From the NCBI GenBank assembly GCA_963693315.1, contig OY856186.1, positions 376,174,331 through 376,238,330 on the forward strand: a stretch of DNA of 64,000 nt, read 5' to 3'. The stretch is from Diogma glabrata (lineage: Eukaryota; Arthropoda; Insecta; Diptera; Cylindrotomidae). Within the stretch, counting starts at the first letter, position 1; the number at the start of each line of letters is the position of its first letter. The notes below the pieces were generated by a model that was not told where the DNA came from, did no database searches, and saw nothing but the letters and a program-made list of their open reading frames with translations. A program made the translations under genes and the position numbers. Shown here piece by piece: positions 60,880 to 64,000 of the stretch.

Positions 60880-61290
60880 TTTTTGAATAAAATCTGTTGT
60901 GTAAGAGGGTTTACAATTAGTATCACAACAACACATAAATACCTTTTAAGACCTAGGTCTAGACCTGGATCCCACAACAACTGGCGTTCTAGGGTCATGA
61001 TGAACGCTTTTTTTAAACCTCTGCGGGTGTAAGTCACCTGAGACCAAGGATTCCGGCAAACTATTCCATTTGTATGCAGTTCGGACAAAGAAGTCTTTCT
61101 GCGATCTGCCAGTATGACAGCGTGGGATCTCGACCGTTTGACTGGTTGCGGTAACCGATTGTCGAGTGGAACGGGGGTAAGAATAAGTTTGGGGCATGAT
61201 GCTGCTGATTTCATCTAGCATTGTTGATGACGATATTTGTAAAAAACAACGAGGTCAGAAGAGTGCGACTATGTTGTAGGGAATCAAGTT
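60880..61290 (-). pseudogene. LINE ORF2 C-terminus (CR1/Jockey-like), 5'-truncated
   Basis: The minus strand gives LDSLQHSRTLLTSLFF (about 61285-61240). A frame break follows, then a 91-codon frame (61221-60946) with STRQSVTATSQTVEIPR, FFVRTAYKWNSLPESLVSG and DLHPQRFKKSVHH. This WNSLP...F-K-x-x-V-H ending is the typical C-terminus of CR1/Jockey-like LINE proteins. The 3' untranslated part probably continues to about 60880. It differs in sequence from the C-terminus of the LINE at 8-11 kb. Confidence 0.75.
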
Positions 61291-61439
61291 TTGATAATAA
61301 TATAAAAAAGTGATTCACCACATGATTTTAGCAGATCCAACTTCTCTTCAACTTCCTTACTTCTGGCCCATCATCATATGCATCTTAACAACCGAAAATA
61401 ATTTGTGTTGGTTGCGCCAAACTCGTACTGGTTGTTGTG

Positions 61440-61790
61440 GAACGGTAATCCCCAAAATATAACATAAAAATTGAGGTAATTGTTGCATCAACTGAAATGG
61501 CTATTGTTGAGTCAAAATCATAAAATATCAATGATCAATAATCCTGAATTGTTGGTCAATCGATGGAATTGTTGCGCAAAAAAGAAAAATGTCAAGGCAA
61601 TTGTTGAACCAAAATCATGAAATATATAGTCAATAACAATCAACCACAATCATGAATCGATGTGAAATTGATGGAATTATTGCACCAGAAATAACCAATA
61701 ATAATCAGCAACAATCACGAATTGATGCTAAGTCGATGGAATTGTTGCGCCAAATATGTCAAGGCGATTGCTGAATATTTACAGGATTTA
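61440..61790 (+). repeat. degenerate tandem repeat with GGAATTGTTGCGC units
   Basis: CGATGGAATTGTTGCGC occurs at 61561 and 61735 and as a variant at about 61671. TCAAGGC(A/G)ATTG occurs at 61592 and 61759 (167 bp apart). CAATCA(T/C)GAAT occurs several times. Units are imperfect. Confidence 0.65.
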
Positions 61791-62699
61791 CGTTTAATGA
61801 ACTTCGTTCACAATTTTCACATCAAAAGCGAAATTTTTTCCTTTGTTGCCAGTTACAGTAAGCCACGCAAACCACAAAAAAAAGAAACACGCCAAAAAAA
61901 AAATCGAAACCACGAACTTTGAGGTTAATGTATTCAGTCAATTTTTATTTCTATCTTTAACACTTAAATAAATTTTTTTTGTACTATATATCCGACAGAC
62001 ACCACATAAAACTAATTGATTGATCCACTAGAGGTAAATTTATGCAAATCTTACTGTAATTATCTCTTTCTGAGACCAATAATTTTAATGATTGTTCTTT
62101 GAATAATTACACGGCATTTTGTATTTAGTTTTCTTTTGCCTTTATACTAACCAATGTAAAATACATAACAATGATTTTCTTTTCTTAGTTCTTAGATCAG
62201 ATAAAAATTTTACTATTATAATGAAACAACTAACTAACATTGAATATTTTTTCTTTTCTCTTTTAATTACACGGTATTTCCTTATTTAATCTATCACATT
62301 TTAATTTTTATTCTACACTATCACAATTGAACTAATTAACAAAGAATTCTTTTTTTTTTGTTTTACTATTTCTCGTATAAGATTCAAAATTTATCTAATT
62401 AGAAAAACACATAAATTAACATTAATTTTTTCTAAATATACTCACAACTCGTCCATGTAAATATCACAGCCCATCCAATGAACAATCCAAAAAAGAGAAC
62501 TCCTCAACAGATAATGCAAAATGACAACCCAACAATGGATCATCAAAAATGATAACTCCCCTAAATAACTAGTGAGATTCTCATATTAATAATTATTGAG
62601 AACATCGAAATCGATGCGTTCGTATTCCATGTTTTCAACAATGACGAATAATAAGATTGGAAAACAAGAATGTAAATAGTCACAGTCGCGACTGATAAA
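61791..62699. other. no gene seen
   Basis: AT-rich DNA without recognisable features. Confidence 0.5.
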
Positions 62700-63260
62700 A
62701 ACCATCCTCATAACAAAGAAAAAATTCACGGTTTTTGGAATTTGTATAGAAGAAAATGAAAATTTTTTTTGGCTTTAAAATTTCAAATGATCTTCCAGAG
62801 TAGAAATTTTGAAAAACAAATTTTTTTTAATTCAACAAGTGTCATATGAAAGGTGATTTTTTTTGTAGTTTAAAACAATTATTTTGTAATTTTTAAAAGA
62901 CTGGTTTTTGACTTTTTTCTTTTAAAAATGTGAAAATATTTTCCTCAACTTCGAACATTACAAAAGAAAAAATTAAAAAAAATCACGACAAAATGAAATG
63001 TTGTGAAGATTGAATAAACATTATAATGGTCGGGTTATCATTTAAAATGTTATTTGGAGGGGTTTGAGAGTGTAGATTTTGAAAAAAAAACTATTTTTGA
63101 CCTTGACGAGTTGGGTCTCATATGAAAGGTGTATTTTTTCTAACCCAAAACAATCTTTTTTTTCGAAATTTACGAAGGCATCGTTTTTTATTTATTTCTA
63201 AATTTGTGTTTTTGAAAACTATTATCGTAGCATATTATATACACGGAACCCTCAATGAGC
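62700..63260 (-). repeat. repeat family A, inverted copy
   Basis: On the minus strand TTGAGGGTTCCGTGTATATA (63252 inward) matches the start of the 15.6-kb copy. CACCTTTCATATGACAC, TTTTCAAAATTTCTACT and TTTTTTCTTTTGTAATGT follow in the same order. The second inverted end is not found, so this copy is truncated or diverged. Confidence 0.65.
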
Positions 63261-63451
63261 AAGTCATAATGGCCCTTGTTTGATTTTTTTTTATAATATA
63301 CATAAAATTCATTATAACTTGAGTTTTCATTCATTATTTGTGAATTTAGGCAAATGGTGGCACAAATAATTCCATTCACAAATGTTTCTTCTGCAGAAAT
63401 TTTTCTTCTGAAATTTATCATAAAACATTTTAATTTTTGTGAGTAGTGTTA

Positions 63452-64000
63452 TACCACTTTCGTAAATTTTCAGGTAATTATCCCACTATCGTAAATTTTC
63501 AAGTTTAAATCAATTTTTTTTGTTGATAAGCTACAGCAACAATTGCATTGAAATTAATTCAAATTGCATTGAGAGAATGAGCTTGAAAGAAAGAAAAAAG
63601 AGAAAGTGATTTAAATCTTTTTGTTTTGTTGTTGTATTTTATTAGAAAAAATTCATTTTTGGTCCCCGCTATCTTCCAAATATGAAAAAGCATGTGAATT
63701 GAATTTTGTTTCATAACTTTTTGTGGTCTAATAAGAAAAAAATATACGAGTATGTTACATGAATGAAAAAACAAAACAAAACCCACTATCGTAAATTTTC
63801 AGGTAATTATCCCACTATCGTAAATTTTCAAGTTTTAATCATTTTTTTTTGTTGATAAGCTACAACAACAATTGCATTGAAATTGTTGTTGTTTCTTATA
63901 AGAAAAAATTCATTTCGATACCACTATCTTTCATGAGTTGAGTTGACTGAATCAACTGAGAAAAACAGCAACAATTGCATTCAATTTTTCAGTTGTATCA
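63452..64000 (+). repeat. tandem duplication, period 329 bp, cut by window edge
   Basis: ATCGTAAATTTTCAGGTAAT, then TATCCCACTATCGTAAATTT, TGTTGATAAGCTAC, CAACAATTGCATTGAAATT and TTAGAAAAAATTCATTT occur first from 63452 and again from 63781. Each unit also holds a 29-bp internal doublet of CCCACTATCGTAAATTTTCA. Confidence 0.85.

Overview
This is an AT-rich window from an animal genome, almost certainly an insect and plausibly a dipteran. The basis is an errantivirus-type Ty3/gypsy element with an env gene, CR1/Jockey-, R1/I- and RTE-type LINE debris, Helitron and hAT pieces, very long TA microsatellites, and a host gene with spliceosomal exons. There are no prokaryotic operons, CRISPR arrays or IS elements.

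The only host gene I can support is on the minus strand. One exon (51936-52113) starts exactly at an ATG and encodes a signal peptide plus an LDL-receptor class A domain. A second exon (20887-21023) encodes the first half of a CUB domain. Their splice phases match (phase 1 to phase 1), which implies one intron of about 30.9 kb. The architecture recalls arthropod CUB/LDLa membrane proteins such as fly Culd, but orthology is not proven. Later exons are not visible and probably lie beyond the left edge.

Layout. 1-5900: 3' two thirds of a young but broken errantivirus-like element (gag end, pol, env, 3' LTR) with an elegant -1 frameshift signal. 7112-7691: (TA)n. 8.0-11.3 kb: decayed LINE with a PHD-finger ORF1. 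13.3-14.6 kb: palindrome and a small Helitron. 15.6-16.4 kb: repeat family A. 17.1-19.5 kb: decayed RNase H-bearing LINE. 20.9 kb: CUB exon. 22.4-27.7 kb: Pif1 helicase scrap, a 1.4-kb TIR element with TTA duplications, gypsy debris, and a hAT element with perfect 8-bp target duplications into which a truncated RTE LINE later inserted. 28.3 kb: second (TA)n. 32.9-33.6 kb: 9-bp minisatellite. 34.7-38.1 kb: small inverted-end elements and repeat family D. 39.8-41.8 kb: a 2-kb foldback palindrome (family B). 42.5-49.6 kb: more copies of these families. 51.9-52.1 kb: LDLa exon. 52.3-55.9 kb: decayed second Ty3/gypsy element (CsRn1-like) just upstream of that exon. 57-64 kb: further copies of families A, B, C and D, a LINE 3' end and tandem duplications.

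The most interesting unexplained material is a set of repeat families without a family name I can give: B (foldback modules at 39.8, 42.5 and 58.9-60.2 kb), D (four copies of about 450 bp), A and C. They seem to share a history of insertion and inversion inside and beside this large intron. All coordinates of degenerate repeats are read by eye and approximate.
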